Of a DNA stretch of 64,000 bases, positions 9,009-18,554 are shown one piece after another. The translations under genes were made by a program, and so were the position numbers. Location of the stretch: contig JACERO010000079.1 in the NCBI GenBank assembly GCA_013911135.1, positions 24,051 to 88,050 on the forward strand, read 5' to 3'. The notes beneath the pieces are model-generated. The model was not told where the DNA came from. It did not search any database and saw nothing but the letters and a program-made list of their open reading frames with translations. Position 1 is the stretch's first letter. Each line of letters begins with the position of its first letter. This stretch comes from Candidatus Nitrosopumilus sp. Lineage in GTDB: Archaea > Thermoproteota > Nitrososphaeria > Nitrososphaerales > Nitrosopumilaceae.

Positions 9009-9905
9009 ATGAATACAGCGATTTTCAGATTTTTAGTAATTTTATTGATGATATCAGTTATTCCTATAGCTGATGCCCAATTTTCAATTGGTGAAAAAGC
9101 TATACAAAAATCCGTAGAAGTTATTATAAATTCCGTAGGTGATGTTCATGTCAAACATGTTGTTCGTCAGTCAAGTGTTCCAACTCAAATTGAATTGATT
9201 AATGGTACAGTTTCAAATCTTTCAATAACAAATGAACAAGGAAAAGAAAAGCAATTAACAGTTATTGGAGATAATTATGGAGTATTTATTCTACCATCTC
9301 AAGGAAATTCCATTATAGAGTATAATCTTGATCATGTACTAAATAAAAAAGATAACGTATGGACTTGGGATTTCCTATATGTTCAATTAACTGCTTTTCA
9401 TTTTCCTGAAGAAGTTGATTTAGTCTTTGTAAATACAAATCCTGTTTATTTTGATAAGAAGAAAGGAATTGCATGTCATGGATGTCAAATGATTTTAGAA
9501 TATTCTATTAATGAACCAAAAGTTTTTAAAAATATAAAATGGGAGGATAAAGAATTTGTAGTAGAGATTAGAAGTCATTCTAATATCGATAATTTTATTT
9601 TTGATCAACCAACAAAGAGCATTATATTTGATATTTCTGAAGAAAATAGATTTGTCACTACAATAATTCCATTAGAATTGTTGTGGGAACCATATATAGT
9701 ATTTCTTGACGATAAAAAAATTATATCTTATGAATTCAATAAAAATGGAACTCATGTTGGAATTAGTATAAAGTCTGATACTACAGGAGAAATTAAAATA
9801 GTGGGAACCACAGTAATTCCTGAATTTCCAATAATTGCTCCATTAGCAATAGGGTTTTTGATGATTCTTGTTGTACCGTTAATGAGAAAATTTAATCTCC
9901 GCTAG
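9009..9905 (+). CDS. Secreted protein with PEF-CTERM-like C-terminal anchor
   Basis: N-terminal signal peptide; C-terminus VIPEFPIIAPLAIGFLMILVVPLMRKFNLR. Confidence 0.7.
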   Translation: MNTAIFRFLVILLMISVIPIADAQFSIGEKAIQKSVEVIINSVGDVHVKHVVRQSSVPTQIELINGTVSNLSITNEQGKEKQLTVIGDNYGVFILPSQGNSIIEYNLDHVLNKKDNVWTWDFLYVQLTAFHFPEEVDLVFVNTNPVYFDKKKGIACHGCQMILEYSINEPKVFKNIKWEDKEFVVEIRSHSNIDNFIFDQPTKSIIFDISEENRFVTTIIPLELLWEPYIVFLDDKKIISYEFNKNGTHVGISIKSDTTGEIKIVGTTVIPEFPIIAPLAIGFLMILVVPLMRKFNLR

Positions 9906-10047
9906 AACCACACGAACAAAAACCATATTCATCAATTCTAACATTACATACTGGGCATTTTTCACCATATTCTACTTCCCATGGTTCCTTTCCATAGAGC
10001 TTAAAATGATCATCAATTTCTAGTGGTACTACCCTCTTCTTTTCCAA
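9892..10047 (-). CDS. Zinc-ribbon-like microprotein (51 aa), TTG start; not in ORF track
   Basis: Translation MEKKRVVPLEIDDHFKLYGKEPWEVEYGEKCPVCNVRIDEYGFCSCGSSGD*; CPVC...CSC zinc ligands. Confidence 0.55.
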   Translation of the reverse strand: MEKKRVVPLEIDDHFKLYGKEPWEVEYGEKCPVCNVRIDEYGFCSCGSSGD

Positions 10048-10094
10048 TGATTTGTATAAGTATTCAAACTATACATACATTATCAGAGAAAATC

Positions 10095-10286
10095 ATGAAA
10101 ATTGAGTGTGGTTGTCATTGTATAAAGTGCAAAAGTACAGATCTTAAATCAAATAGAATTGGAGAAGTTGAGAAGGATGGATATTTTGATATGCATCATA
10201 CATGTAACCAATGTAAGACACATTTTGATCATTTAGCCGGAGAAACTTTTTCTAATTGTGAAAAGTGTAATTATTCTGTTAGTTAG
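10095..10286 (+). CDS. Small Cys-rich zinc-finger protein
   Basis: ATG at 10095 inside the listed ORF gives MKIECGCHCIKCKSTDLKSNRIGEVEKDGYFDMHHTCNQCKTHFDHLAGETFSNCEKCNYSVS. Confidence 0.6.
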   Translation: MKIECGCHCIKCKSTDLKSNRIGEVEKDGYFDMHHTCNQCKTHFDHLAGETFSNCEKCNYSVS

Positions 10287-10763
10287 ATACTAATGATTCT
10301 TGAACAAAATAATGCATTATATTCTCATGAGAGTTTTTCATAATTTCTTTGCTTGATGCCATTTTTGCTAAAGCTTTTGATACGTCTAATGGACTTGAAG
10401 CCAGCCATATTCTCTGAGTTGTTCAACTGTTTCAGTGACTGTTCTTGGAGAATCAAAGAATCTACTTGTTTCTAAAATCCGTAATTTTGATTTAATTTCA
10501 TGAGAAGTAATGTATTTTGGTTCACTAAATTCTGGTTCATATACTTCAGCATCATCTAGGTAGTCCAAACCATATTGGGCCGGATGTTCATCTTCAGTTG
10601 ATTTTTGGGTAGATTCAGTTTCATACACGATTTTTGCATGATTTTCTGGTAAATGATGCGAAATACTACCTATGACTTCACTTAGCGTTTGATTATCTAC
10701 ATAGAAATCTCTAGAGTCAACTTCGATCTCATTTTCCCCAAGTTTGAGTTTAATTCTAGCCAA
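10267..10763 (-). pseudogene. Conserved hypothetical protein, C-terminus displaced by a single frameshift near 10388
   Basis: ORF 10386-10763 ends YGWLQVH*; one base shift gives a continuing reading WLASSPLDVSKALAKMASSKEIMKNSHENIMHYFVQESLVSN. Confidence 0.6.
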
Positions 10764-10893
10764 TAAGGAACAGTCATCAGATTTTGATTTATTTTGTTAG
10801 CTCTAAGGAGATTTAAGATTACATCAAAACTTTTACACAATTTATTGGGATTTTTTTCCTTTTGAGTTAAAAGGTAATTTTACAAGACTCAAT

Positions 10894-11345
10894 CATGAAA
10901 TCTTCTAAAAAAGGAGGTCTAATTGTTCTCTTTGTACTAGGCATGAGTATTTTTGGATATTCACAGTATGCATCTGCATCTCAGATAGAAGTAAGCATTA
11001 CTCAAAGTGAATTATTGAATGAGAATGAAAAAGGTTCAAATTATAATATAAGTACAATTTGAAAATCCTTCATTATTAATATTAACTGCAGGCGAGACTG
11101 AATTCTTTATTATTGCTAACAATGAAATGGTGGGAGAAGGTCAGTTAGAACCATTCATACTACAGCCATTAGATAGTAGTTATGTCAAAGGTACTTTTTA
11201 TACAAATTCTAATGTTGATAAAGAATCTCAATCTATAAAAATTTCTGGAGTAACAAAATATGATATATTCTTTACATCTATTGATGTTCTATTTGTTTAT
11301 TATCCAACAGAAGAACAAGCAAGAGAATTTATACATCAAAATTAA
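10894..11345 (+). pseudogene. Secreted hypothetical protein with a frameshift near 11057
   Basis: Signal peptide MKSSKKGGLIVLFVLGMSIFGYSQYASA then a frame switch into QFENPSLLILTAGETEFFIIANNEMVGEGQ... Confidence 0.6.
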
Positions 11346-11356
11346 TTCCTTCTCAA

Positions 11357-12250
11357 ATGCTTACTGTTTTTGGTTCTACTGCATTAGATACAATTAGAAC
11401 CCCAAAAAAAATATTACGAAATGTTCTTGGAGGAGCAGCAACTTTTGCAGCAATTTCTGCAAGCAATTTTGTGAATACTGGATTAATTGCAGTAGTTGGA
11501 AAAGATTTTCCTAAACAGCATCATAATATTTTGTCTAAATATCTGGATTTACAAGGATTGACTGTAAAAAATGGTAAAACATTTCGTTATGATGGAAGTT
11601 ATGACAATACATTAAGTACAAGATCTACTTTGAAAACTGAATTAAACGTATTAGCTGATTTTAAACCAACAGTTCCTGAAGCTTACAGAAAATCTCAATT
11701 TGTATATCTTGCAAACAATGATCCTGAACAGAATACTTCATTAATCAAAGAATTTGATAAGGTAAAATTTTCCATGTGTGATACTATAGATTTTTGGATT
11801 TCTACTAAACGAGAAGCAGTGATTAAGATGATAAAAGCTGTAGATGCAGTTGTAATAAATGATGAAGAAGCTAAGCTCCTTACAAAAGAATTCAATTTGA
11901 TAAAATGTGCAAAAAAAATGATGCAGTGGGGTGCAAAATATGTAATTATCAAGAAAGGGGAGCATGGTTCCTTGATGTTTTATGATGATGTAATTTTCCC
12001 AACAGCAGGTTTTTCGTTAGAAAATATTGTGGATCCTACAGGTGCAGGCGACTCTTTTGCAGGTGCAATGATAGGATATTTTGCAAGTAAAAAATCAACT
12101 AAAATATCTGAGATCAAAAAAGCAGTAGTTTATGGTAATGTTCTAGGATCCTTTGCAGTTGAGAGATATGGATTGGATGGATTACTAAAGATCAAAAAAG
12201 GAGATATTTCAAAACGAGTCAAGATGTATGAAAAAATGATCCGATTCTAA
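11357..12250 (+). CDS. PfkB/ribokinase-family sugar (nucleoside) kinase
   Basis: FGSTALDTI, NVLGGAATFAAISAS, PTGAGDSFAGAMIGY signature. Confidence 0.9.
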   Translation: MLTVFGSTALDTIRTPKKILRNVLGGAATFAAISASNFVNTGLIAVVGKDFPKQHHNILSKYLDLQGLTVKNGKTFRYDGSYDNTLSTRSTLKTELNVLADFKPTVPEAYRKSQFVYLANNDPEQNTSLIKEFDKVKFSMCDTIDFWISTKREAVIKMIKAVDAVVINDEEAKLLTKEFNLIKCAKKMMQWGAKYVIIKKGEHGSLMFYDDVIFPTAGFSLENIVDPTGAGDSFAGAMIGYFASKKSTKISEIKKAVVYGNVLGSFAVERYGLDGLLKIKKGDISKRVKMYEKMIRF

Positions 12251-12289
12251 AAAGACTTAAGTTAAATAATTTCTCAAATTTATTTATCA

Positions 12290-12640
12290 TTGACACAAGA
12301 AATATCTGAAAACGATAGACTAGATACAATATTCAAACTTCAAAAAGGTCTATCAGAAATGATGAATCTGGATAGATACCCAAAAGATTCTGAAGGAAGA
12401 GTTTCTGCATTATGTACTGCAATAATGCATGAGGCAGTAGAGCTACAAAGAACAACAAATTGGAAATGGTGGAAAACACCAACTAAATTTGATGAAGCCG
12501 AAGCCAGAGAAGAATTAATTGACATATGGCATTTTGTTGTTCAGGCATCACTTGAGCTAAATCTTACGCCAGATGATATTGTAGATGAATACAAAAAGAA
12601 AAATGAAATTAATCGAGAAAGACAGAGAAACGGATACTAG
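12290..12640 (+). CDS. Dimeric dUTPase / MazG-like all-alpha NTP pyrophosphatase
   Basis: AIMHEAVELQRTTNWKWWK and EELIDIWHFVVQASLELNL motifs. Confidence 0.8.
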   Translation: MTQEISENDRLDTIFKLQKGLSEMMNLDRYPKDSEGRVSALCTAIMHEAVELQRTTNWKWWKTPTKFDEAEAREELIDIWHFVVQASLELNLTPDDIVDEYKKKNEINRERQRNGY

Positions 12641-13089
12641 GAAATTCTAATTTTATCAAAAATTGTTTCAAAATTAGTTTCGTTGATTAAATTTACAAGA
12701 GTTATATTATTTTGAAAATATTGTATATGATATTTAGAAACTGTAAGATAAGGATCTGGACTAGTTGAATTAATTATTCTATTATTTTTATCAACTCCAT
12801 TTTTGTGTAATTGAAACAATGAATGACCAGCTTTATGACCCCAAACTTCTTTTCCACAAACTATGATAGTGGTAATTTTTTTATTTTTATTTACATGTTT
12901 GATAATTGAATCAATTCCTTTATTTTCAGAAAGCAGTCTTCCTACTATTGATATATGATTTAGAAGTTCAGAATTTGCAAACTTTTTGAGTAAATCTATG
13001 CTTGAAAGCGTACAAATTGCTATTGATGAATTAAGATTTCCTTGATAAGACTCCTCAGGAATGGGTAAGATAATCTTATAGTTCTCCAA
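12637..13089 (-). CDS. MtrA-like protein (tetrahydromethanopterin S-methyltransferase subunit A-like, DUF4346-like)
   Basis: IIVCGKEVWGHKAGHSLFQLHKNGVDKNNRIINS matches the CG-E-GH-G-L--LH-NGVD-N-RI pattern. Confidence 0.7.
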   Translation of the reverse strand: MENYKIILPIPEESYQGNLNSSIAICTLSSIDLLKKFANSELLNHISIVGRLLSENKGIDSIIKHVNKNKKITTIIVCGKEVWGHKAGHSLFQLHKNGVDKNNRIINSTSPDPYLTVSKYHIQYFQNNITLVNLINETNFETIFDKIRIS

Positions 13090-13107
13090 TTTGCTCGCCT
13101 AGAATAT

Positions 13108-14190
13108 TCACAGTATATCACGCATAGTCTTTGCAATGAATTCAATATTTTTTTGAGTTACTTTTGGATGTATCGGTAAAGAAACTACATGTGATGCAGC
13201 CCAAATAGTAACAGGAAGTTTTGTATTTAATTTGTAATATGGAGTCTTATGAACTGGTGTAGGATAGTAAGATGCAGCACCAATTCCTTTTTCGTTAAGT
13301 TTTTTCAAAAGTTTATCACGTTTTTGAGTTGCAATAGTATAGAGATACCAATTAACATTTTCATTTTTTCGTTGATAAGGAAGTTTAATTTTAAGATCAG
13401 AAATTAATTTTGATAAAAGTGTTGCATTTTTTTTCCTAGACTTTAGAAAGTTTGGAAGTTTTTTCATTTGAATAGTTGCAATTGCAGCATTGATTTCAGG
13501 CAATCGTAAGTTTAAGCCAAATACTTTTGTATCATATCCATGAATCATTCCATGATTTCTAATCATTAATAATTTGTCTCTGAGTTTTTTATTGTTAGTT
13601 ACAATAAAACCACCTTCTCCGGAAGTCATTACCTTTGCAGGATACATACTATAACATCCCATTTCAAAGAAAGTACCAGTATGTTTTCCTTTGTAGGTAG
13701 AACCTAAAGACTGTGCAGAATCTTCAATAATAGGAAGATTATATTTTTTAGTGATTTCAGATAGTCTTTCTATATTTGCTACATTTCCATAAAGATGAAC
13801 AGGTATTATGGCACGAGTTTTTTTTGTTATCTTTTTTTGTAGATCATCTGAATCTATGGTATAGTTTTCTTTTAGAATATCAACAAAAACAGGTTTTGCT
13901 CCTGTTGATACAATGGTATTTGCTGTAGCAACAAAAGTAAATGATGGAACTAGAACTTCATCGCCTTTTTTAATATCCAATGCATAAAGAGCCGCCTGTA
14001 AGGCAGCAGTACCAGAATTGACAGCAATTGCATATTTGGATTTTACAAAAGAAGCTACTGATTTTTCAAAAGCTTGAACATGTTTACCTCCTTGATTAGC
14101 AGCTGATGTTAAGGCACCATTTCTAAGTATAGAAGTTACTGCAGAAATCTCTTCTTTGCCCACTATAGGAATGTTAATTGCGATTTTCAA
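13108..14190 (-). CDS. DegT/DnrJ/EryC1/StrS-family aminotransferase
   Basis: YAIAVNSGTAALQAALYAL, EDSAQSLGSTYKGKHTG, YPAKVMTSGEGGFIV. Confidence 0.92.
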   Translation of the reverse strand: MKIAINIPIVGKEEISAVTSILRNGALTSAANQGGKHVQAFEKSVASFVKSKYAIAVNSGTAALQAALYALDIKKGDEVLVPSFTFVATANTIVSTGAKPVFVDILKENYTIDSDDLQKKITKKTRAIIPVHLYGNVANIERLSEITKKYNLPIIEDSAQSLGSTYKGKHTGTFFEMGCYSMYPAKVMTSGEGGFIVTNNKKLRDKLLMIRNHGMIHGYDTKVFGLNLRLPEINAAIATIQMKKLPNFLKSRKKNATLLSKLISDLKIKLPYQRKNENVNWYLYTIATQKRDKLLKKLNEKGIGAASYYPTPVHKTPYYKLNTKLPVTIWAASHVVSLPIHPKVTQKNIEFIAKTMRDIL

Positions 14191-14235
14191 TAGTAATTCT
14201 GTAAATAACTAGTCTATAAATCTCGTCGCATATGC

Positions 14236-14844
14236 ATGAATTTTTATATTTCAAAATTTGGAAATCGCATTATGAAGCCACGATATCTTGAAAAAACTGA
14301 TGCAGGTTACAAAGTTTATCTGTACATATTCTATGTTTGTGGATTTATCATGGTATCATCTTTAGTTTTTGGTGTGTATGTAACAATGATAGAATGGATT
14401 GAAAATGGTACTTATGTAATGGGAGAAGCAATTCACAATGCAACTATTCCATTTGAAAATTTTGCAAGAGTAACAACTTGGATATTTTTTTCTACAACAA
14501 TTGGATGGTATTGTGTCACTAGAATTGGTTGGAGAAGAACTGCTGGAAACAAAATAGTTGGTACAAGAATGGCATTACTTCAGTTAATGTTGCTAGGATT
14601 TTCAATTATTGCGCTCTATGAAGTATTATACAATTTTACAGTGTTAAATGCACAAATTACTGCAGGAGTTATTGATGGACAAGTTCCAGATATTGATAGA
14701 TTATCAGTTGCCTATCCAGATCCAGATAGACCATGGAATTTAGTTTTTGCAACAAAAATATTCCTTGCAGGTTTTATCATTAGTACTCATGCATTTTATC
14801 TTAGCATAAAACCTAGAAAAAGCCTAGATGAACCAGAAATATAG
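14236..14844 (+). CDS. Integral membrane protein (4 TM)
   Basis: Complete ORF with four hydrophobic helices. Confidence 0.65.
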   Translation: MNFYISKFGNRIMKPRYLEKTDAGYKVYLYIFYVCGFIMVSSLVFGVYVTMIEWIENGTYVMGEAIHNATIPFENFARVTTWIFFSTTIGWYCVTRIGWRRTAGNKIVGTRMALLQLMLLGFSIIALYEVLYNFTVLNAQITAGVIDGQVPDIDRLSVAYPDPDRPWNLVFATKIFLAGFIISTHAFYLSIKPRKSLDEPEI

Positions 14845-14912
14845 ATCGATCAGATATTTTGTATTAATATACGTAAAAACTATTTTTCATAGTATGTAGA
14901 AATACTTTTGAT

Positions 14913-15100
14913 ATGGGATTATTTGGATCCAGCAAAAATGAATTAAAATGCAAAAAATGTGGGACAGTTCTATCAGATCCTGAAAGATTAGAGAGACATC
15001 AGGAAAAAGCACATAGTAAAAAAAAGTGAAATGTCGAAATTGTGGGATTGAATTTATGAGTGAAGATAATTTAAGAAAACACAAGAAAAAATGTAAATAA
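14913..15100 (+). CDS. Tandem C2H2/C2HC-like zinc-finger small protein with frame change at A-AAA-AAG (15023-15029 region)
   Basis: Frame 0: MGLFGSSKNELKCKKCGTVLSDPERLERHQEKAHSKKK*; -1 frame continues VKCRNCGIEFMSEDNLRKHKKKCK*. Confidence 0.6.
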
Positions 15101-15157
15101 AAATTCAGAATTGTTTAGAATAACTTTATAGGCTTAGATCTCAAAAGTTGTTTTGAT

Positions 15158-16204
15158 TTGGATATTTTAGAAAAAGTAGATTTGATTGAAAGGCCACCAA
15201 CTGAAGAAGTAGTAACACGTGACGAATTAATTGAATTATTCAAGACAAATTCTTCACCAAAACATTACATTGGTTTAGAAATTTCTGGTTTCTTGCATCT
15301 TGGTAGTTTGATTAGCACTGGTTTCAAAATTAATGATTTTATGAAAGCTGGAGTAAAGTGTACTGTATTTCTTGCAGATTGGCACACTCTAATTAATGAT
15401 AAACTTGGTGGTGATTGGGATGTTATTACAAAAGTCTCAAAATATTATGCTGAGGCTTTCAAACTTGTATGTCCAGGAGTAAATATTGTTCTTGGTTCTG
15501 AACTTTATGATTCAAGAAAAGAGTACTGGAGGGAGTTTATTGAATTCACTAAACATATGTCCCTGAAACGCACAATGCGTACTCTAACTATTATGGGTAG
15601 AACTGAAGATGAAACAAAGATTGATCTTGCAAAATTACTTTATCCTCCTATGCAAGCAGTTGATATTCATTCACTTGATTTAGATATTGTTCATTCAGGA
15701 ATGGATCAGAGAAAGATCCACATGTTAGTAAGGGAGATTTTTCCTAAAATGAAATGGAAAGTACCTGTTGCTGTTCACCATAAACTATTACCAGGACTTT
15801 CAAAACCTGCAGACACCAGTGATTCTCAAATATTAGGAAAGATGAGCAAGTCAGACCCAAATTCAGGTGTCTTTATCCATAATACAGATGATGAAATAAA
15901 GAAAAAGATTAGCAAAGCATGGTGTGAAGAAGCAAATACTCAGAACAATCCACTATTAGAGATTGCAAGAACAATAATCTTTCATAAGTTTAATAAAATG
16001 AATGTTGAAAGGCCTGAAAAATTTGGTGGGAATGTATCATATACAAATTATAATCAATTAGAAACAGACTTTGCTGAAAAGAAATTGCATCCAGGGGATT
16101 TGAAACAAACTGTTGGAAGTTATTTAGTAAAAATAATTTCTCCAATTAGAGAAAAGCTAAATCTAAGTGAAGAACTATACGAGATAATAAAGAAAAGCTA
16201 TTAG
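15158..16204 (+). CDS. tyrS: Tyrosyl-tRNA synthetase
   Basis: HYIGLEISGFLHLGSLI, FLADWHTLINDKLGG, ILGKMSKSDPNSGVFI. Confidence 0.93.
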   Translation: MDILEKVDLIERPPTEEVVTRDELIELFKTNSSPKHYIGLEISGFLHLGSLISTGFKINDFMKAGVKCTVFLADWHTLINDKLGGDWDVITKVSKYYAEAFKLVCPGVNIVLGSELYDSRKEYWREFIEFTKHMSLKRTMRTLTIMGRTEDETKIDLAKLLYPPMQAVDIHSLDLDIVHSGMDQRKIHMLVREIFPKMKWKVPVAVHHKLLPGLSKPADTSDSQILGKMSKSDPNSGVFIHNTDDEIKKKISKAWCEEANTQNNPLLEIARTIIFHKFNKMNVERPEKFGGNVSYTNYNQLETDFAEKKLHPGDLKQTVGSYLVKIISPIREKLNLSEELYEIIKKSY

Positions 16205-16995
16205 ACTTTTAGATCTGGATTGGTTTGTTCTTCTAAGTTATATTTTGATTTGTATCCTCGTGGATTTATCATCAAATCTTTGTAATTATATGTGGATGAA
16301 TTTCCAATAATTACAGTACTAATCATGCCTAATTTATCAGAATGATTAGGTAAATTTTCCAAATCAGTCATAACAATTGTTTCAGATTCTCTGAACGCTC
16401 CTTTGATAATTGCAACAGGGGTTGTAGGTTTTCTATATTTTAAAAGAATTTTTCTAGTGTCTTGTAATTGATGAATTCTTTTCTTACTAGCTGGATTGTA
16501 AATAACAATTACAAAATCACCTTGTGCTGCAGCTTCAACTCTTTTTTGAATAATTTCCCATGGAACTAACAAGTCACTCATACTAACAACTGCAAAATCA
16601 GTCATCAAGGGTGAACCAACTATTGATGCACAGGAATTTAGTGCAGACACACCTGGAATGATCTCAACTTGTAGACCATCTTTAGGATTCCAACCACTTT
16701 CAGCAAGTGTTTCATAAATTAATCCAGCCATTCCATAAATTCCAGGATCTCCACTTGATACAAGTGAAACAATTTTTCCTGATTTTGCAAGATCAATACA
16801 TTGATGAGCTCTTTCAACTTCTTGTGTCATTGCATAACGATAAACTGTTTTACCTTCAATTAGATCTTGAACTAAATTTACATAAGTTTCATATCCAACA
16901 ATTGTATCACTTTCAATAATTACTTCTTTTGCACGAAATGTCATGTGGTTATGGTCACCAGGACCAACACCAACAATGTAGAGTTTACCAGTCAA
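16201..16995 (-). CDS. cbiH/cobJ: Precorrin-3B C17-methyltransferase
   Basis: LYIVGVGPGDHNHMTFRAKEVI, SSGDPGIYGMAGLIYE, IIPGVSALNSCASIVGSPLMTDFAVVSMSDLL. Confidence 0.9.
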   Translation of the reverse strand: MTGKLYIVGVGPGDHNHMTFRAKEVIIESDTIVGYETYVNLVQDLIEGKTVYRYAMTQEVERAHQCIDLAKSGKIVSLVSSGDPGIYGMAGLIYETLAESGWNPKDGLQVEIIPGVSALNSCASIVGSPLMTDFAVVSMSDLLVPWEIIQKRVEAAAQGDFVIVIYNPASKKRIHQLQDTRKILLKYRKPTTPVAIIKGAFRESETIVMTDLENLPNHSDKLGMISTVIIGNSSTYNYKDLMINPRGYKSKYNLEEQTNPDLKV

Positions 16996-17043
16996 TTTTA
17001 AAACAAATTATTTGTTAAGTAATTTATCCGTTTAGTGAAATTC

Positions 17044-18516
17044 CTATTGGAATGGATCTATGAATGGGCAATTAACTATATGATCACTATTAGTTGGTCG
17101 TGCAATGCTTACAGATATCAAATCATCTGCACGAAACGAATCAATATCTGATTTTGTCTCTAGAATTTTTGCGGATTTTGCATCATTCCATTCAACTAGA
17201 TAAATTCTCCACATTGGGCTGTAATTTGTATCACCAAGAGCAGCACCAGCAATTCCTGGTTGGAATCCTAGTGGACCAGAGCCTTTAATTCCATTTTTAA
17301 ATTGGAAAAGATCAACTGCTCCAGAATGAGCTATTAGATTTGCAGAAGTAGGAGATGAAACAACTCCCATTGTTTCTGCAGGTTTTGAGGGGGTAGCATC
17401 AGTAACAATATAGTAGATTGTTCTTCCGTCAGGCCCCCAGCCTCTATGAGCCACAAAAGTTACAGTCAATTCTTCCTCATTGATTTCAATTATCTGACCA
17501 CCACCGTATGACATTTCATCTGTAATTTCTTTATCAGAACGTACCATCATCTGTCCATCAGACCAAACAATTTGAGGAGTATTAAGAACAATTCCTGTTT
17601 CATTAAATTCAATTCTACCACCTTCTTCAGCAGCAATTACATCAGCTGCAGATTCAAACATTATTGTTTTTTGACCTATTTTCCATGTAACTTCAATTAC
17701 AGAACTCAATGCACTGTATTGTGATTCTTGTGATCGGATACTAGAAAATACTTCATCTTGGAATCCATAAATTCCATCACCTTTAATTCCATTTTTAAAA
17801 ACAAATAATTTTTGAAGAGCATCTTCGGGTACATTTGTAATGGCTGGAGCAAGTTCAACATTCCATCCTTGTTTTTCAGAAAGTGTTTTTGCATAATCTT
17901 CATCACTACTATCAGTTATAATGTAAAGAATTTGATTTCCTCCATGAATTCCTTTATGCATTGGAATTGTAGCTGGAATATTTGTTTTTGAAAGTAACAA
18001 TGAAGGATCTTCTTTTTCTAATTCAATTTTTTGTATTATAACTTCAGTAGGTTGTCCTCGTATCCAACCATCAACACTAACAGTTACAGTGAATTCTTTT
18101 GAATTAGATGAATGTAATGCAAGTGCAGCTCCTGTAAACTCAAAAGAACCTGAATTTTCCTCTAAATCAATGAGAGATAATCCATAAACAGTATTTCCAT
18201 CAACAGTCCATGTAGGTTAACCTTTTGCCTCTTGAGAGTTAATTTCGTGTAAAACTATTATCTGAACAGGTTTACTTGAGGTAAATGTCATTGAACCATC
18301 ATAAAGAGTTCCTTCGTTAGGTGATAGAATAAGTGCTAATTGGTGATTTTGATGTCCTTGTCCTGGATCTTGAGAAGAGGTAACAGTTTGAGTAAAGTGA
18401 ATTTTTTTTCTAGAACCTGCATCTACAAATTGATCAGATATTAAAGAAACAGAAATAATACTAGCTACAAAAATTACAAAAATTACAATAACTAAAATAC
18501 TAATTTGTTTGTTCAA
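17044..18516 (-). pseudogene. Secreted conserved protein, one frameshift near 18216
   Basis: Signal peptide ORF 18217-18516 continues in another frame as PTWTVDGNTVYGLSLIDLEENSG... into ORF 17044-18000. Confidence 0.65.
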
Positions 18517-18554
18517 TGAATCTAATTAAATTTATTCCCTTAAATGATTTTGTC

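Noticed and set aside
11695-11965. Two minus-strand ORFs in the PfkB kinase gene
   Set aside because: Phe/Ile-rich antisense translations within a conserved gene
12340-12525. ORF antisense to the dUTPase/MazG-like gene
   Set aside because: No protein-like features; inside a conserved gene
14887-15084. Minus-strand 65-aa ORF
   Set aside because: Antisense to the zinc-finger gene; hydrophobic low-complexity translation
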